From: Gammaproteobacteria bacterium
GTDB taxonomy: Bacteria > Pseudomonadota > Gammaproteobacteria > Pseudomonadales > Pseudohongiellaceae
Assembly (NCBI GenBank): GCA_024644515.1
Contig: JAHEHN010000001.1
Location: forward strand, 58,068 to 122,067
Length of the DNA: 64,000 nucleotides
Direction of reading: 5' to 3'
This document shows positions 62,430 to 64,000 of the stretch, piece by piece. Both the position numbers and the translations under genes were made by a program. The first letter of the stretch is position 1. Each line of letters begins with the position of its first letter. The notes under the pieces are model-generated. The model saw nothing but the letters and a program-made list of their open reading frames with translations, was not told where the DNA came from and made no database searches.

Positions 62430-62472
62430 ATAAAAAAAGGCCAGAATGATTTTAAAATCACGCTGGCCCTTT
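62430..62472 (-). terminator. Rho-independent terminator after the W-x-G-D gene at 62518
   Basis: On the minus strand GGCCAG (62468-62463 side) pairs with CTGGCC (62444-62439) with an A/T palindrome in the loop, followed by seven T (62438-62432). It separates the upstream secreted-protein gene from the tannase gene. Confidence 0.8.
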
Positions 62473-62517
62473 TGCTGGCTGTTACTTTGTCGCGAGCAAA
62501 TACGACAAACCAGTCAG

Positions 62518-63291
62518 TTATTCTTCCGTATCGTAAGTGTGCCAGTTGTCATAGTCAGGCAGGGTGATTCTGCCATCCCAGAAGCCCCTGTTATTTTCAT
62601 TACAGGAATATTCCAGCAGTCCCAGACCGTCCTGCATGCGGGTAAAAATACGCCGATTGCTCCAGGGCTCGGAATAGTAAATCGGGTCATCAATAGTGAT
62701 TTCATAGTTGATGCTATCGGCATCACGCAGCGTGAATTTTTCCGTGACGGTTATTTTGTCACTATGGGGATGGCCCACAGTGTCCAGGCGGGTCTTGCCG
62801 TTGTAATTGCTGGTGGTTACTACCAGTGTGTCACCATCCCACTGGGCGTGTGAATTGCCATACCAGGTAGCCGGCAAACGACTACTCATGTCTTCACCAC
62901 CAATCCTGAAAGAATGATGCCAGGTATTGACTTCAAACAGATAGGCAAAGTCATTGTCGGTCTGGAAAAACTGAACCGGGTTAGGTGAATTCATGGAACG
63001 AACATGGCCGAATGGCAGACAGGCACCGGTGTAATCACCCTCAGAGGAATCATAGCGCTCAAAGTTCAGCTTGCCGGCAGCAGTGAAGGGAAGCTCTCCC
63101 GGACCGAACTGACTTCTGCCATTACTCCCGGCCATATCAGGCACATAGGGAAATTCCCACACCCCGTTAAAATCAGGTTTACCACTGGCAGTGCGCGGAA
63201 TGTCAGAATCCTGGGCAACGGCCTGCACGGAAAGGCCCGCGGCAAGGAAAATGGAAAATATGCTGGTGAGAATTGGTTTTATCAGTTTCAT
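62518..63291 (-). CDS. Secreted W-x-G-D-T-L-V-V family protein
   Basis: A 257-residue exported protein with a signal peptide ending A-V-A-Q. It begins D-I-P-R-T-A-S-G-K-P-D-F-N-G-V-W-E and has G-N-S-H-A-Q-W-D-G-D-T-L-V-V-T-T in the middle, then H-S-D-K-I-T-V-T-E-K-F and Y-E-I-T-I-D-D-P. This is the most compact member of the family represented four times in the window. The ATG at 63291 has AGGGGA upstream; the longer frame to 63321 does not. Function unknown. Confidence 0.78.
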   Translation of the reverse strand: MKLIKPILTSIFSIFLAAGLSVQAVAQDSDIPRTASGKPDFNGVWEFPYVPDMAGSNGRSQFGPGELPFTAAGKLNFERYDSSEGDYTGACLPFGHVRSMNSPNPVQFFQTDNDFAYLFEVNTWHHSFRIGGEDMSSRLPATWYGNSHAQWDGDTLVVTTSNYNGKTRLDTVGHPHSDKITVTEKFTLRDADSINYEITIDDPIYYSEPWSNRRIFTRMQDGLGLLEYSCNENNRGFWDGRITLPDYDNWHTYDTEE

Positions 63292-63604
63292 ACTTGAGTC
63301 CCCTGTTTTACTGGTTGCCAACCAGTGGATGGCGCTTCTGCACGCTAAATCCGGTGCGTTGAGCCAGCTGAATTTCTATAAAATACAGTAAGTTGGCCTT
63401 ATTATGGCTTATCTTTGTCTTTTTAGAACTATAAAAATAGAAGTGCCCCCCTTATACTCAACTTTCGTATTTAAATGCATACTTAAACAGATGCTACATG
63501 GATACTCAGATACATACTCAAATTGAGAAATAATGGCCAATGACTATTTTGACCTTATTAAATAACAGTCGGTACAGACAAGTCTAGGTACAACACAATT
63601 AACC
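63292..63604. other. Divergent promoter region
   Basis: About 310 AT-rich bases between two exported-protein genes pointing away from each other. Near 63476-63524 there are three loosely similar ATACT(T/C)A words. No gene was found. Confidence 0.45.
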
Positions 63605-64000
63605 ATGATGAACATAATCAATTCCCTGTCTGCCTGCAGTAGGTATTTGCAACACCTGATGATGCTGCTGTCGCTGGCATCTTGCCTGCTGTTGTCTGCG
63701 TCTTTGCAAGCACAGACAAGCCCTCTGGAAACAATTGCCTTGTCTGAGCGAATGTTGTTTGTGAAGGGGCCGGATGGCAATGTGCTGGCAGTGGAAAGCA
63801 GTGAAGGTATTATTCTTGTAGATGGTGGGCATGCCGATTGGTATGACAGTTTACGTCAGGTCGTTGAAGAGGCCTTTCCGGGTGTTCCCATCAGAGCCCT
63901 CATAAACACCCAGTGGCATCGGGAACAGACCGGAGCCAATGTGCCATTGGGTTCCGCCGGCGTTGAAATTATAGCTCACGAAAACACCATGCTCTGGCTG
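63605..64000 (+). CDS. MBL-fold exported protein, 3'-partial, with altered metal loop
   Basis: The open frame runs to the right edge of the window (132 codons seen). A signal peptide (ending L-Q-A-Q) precedes an MBL-type start, then V-D-G-G-H-A-D-W-Y and N-T-Q-W-H-R-E-Q-T-G-A-N. In relatives the last motif is T-H-W-H-x-D-H-T-G-G-N, so here Q103, E107 and Q108 replace His, Asp and His and only H105 remains. A-H-E-N-T follows as usual. The true function depends on the missing part. Confidence 0.75.
   Translation, partial: MMNIINSLSACSRYLQHLMMLLSLASCLLLSASLQAQTSPLETIALSERMLFVKGPDGNVLAVESSEGIILVDGGHADWYDSLRQVVEEAFPGVPIRALINTQWHREQTGANVPLGSAGVEIIAHENTMLWL

Overview
The window looks like chromosomal DNA of a free-living, aerobic, probably marine gammaproteobacterium with mid-range GC. 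The signs are RhlE, MarC, HemG, proteobacterial glucokinase, DacB and DUF2256, plus many periplasmic proteins, TonB receptors and PQQ/cytochrome c enzymes. The genus cannot be named from the sequence. No tRNA, rRNA, CRISPR array, insertion sequence or phage gene was found. The genes sit in short operons on both strands.

Layout. 1-2153: an M20 peptidase gene broken by an amber codon, a glutathione peroxidase and a DUF2256 protein. 2450-7555: a sulfur/respiration block with a Tat-exported DsrE-like protein, a single-polypeptide cbb3-type oxidase (CcoN, CcoO and two cytochrome c domains in one chain), a small membrane protein, a TsdA-like dihaem cytochrome, a rhodanese lipoprotein and a terminator. 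7564-10150: a sugar MFS transporter divergent from glucokinase. 10287-16828: four exported proteins in a row (DUF1592 haem protein, DUF1552 protein, MBL-fold protein, ankyrin protein). 17348-21652: MarC, a DUF2272 protein and a decaying gene for an MBL plus cyclic-nucleotide-binding protein. 21671-24331: a four-gene operon (membrane protein, RidA-like, MFS, acylphosphatase).

24564-26396 holds the most interesting unit: a sigma-54 activator gene, a 36-bp dyad upstream of it, a GG-N10-GC promoter pointing the other way, and a 33-residue Met-rich membrane peptide gene with its own Shine-Dalgarno and terminator. 26578-29873: a peroxiredoxin-like gene, beta-ketoadipyl-CoA thiolase, a fused CoA-transferase and the stump of an ABC-transporter ATPase gene. 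30037-35841: HemG, a secreted DUF6152-type protein, a VTT membrane protein, an esterase, a VOC protein and a second ankyrin protein. 36137-42050: a tandem OsmC protein, then cytochrome c, PQQ dehydrogenase, DacB and a cyclophilin lipoprotein. 42062-46841: GST, Bcr/CflA efflux, a cytoplasmic trypsin-like protease and RhlE. 46964-64000: mostly exported proteins, including two TonB receptors, an EF-hand-containing MBL protein, a tannase-family esterase, several members of a secreted W-x-G/N-D-x-L family and a partial MBL protein at the right edge.

How the genes work together (inference). Periplasmic oxidation is a recurring theme. The PQQ enzyme would pass electrons to its operon partner cytochrome. 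The TsdA-like protein could pass thiosulfate electrons to the c-domains of the fused oxidase. TonB receptors, the tannase-like esterase, the alpha/beta hydrolase, the beta-ketoadipate enzymes and the many secreted proteins of unknown function suggest growth on plant- or algae-derived aromatic and ester compounds. Two genes carry internal stop codons. TAG is an ordinary stop codon elsewhere in the window, so these are mutations or sequence errors rather than recoding.
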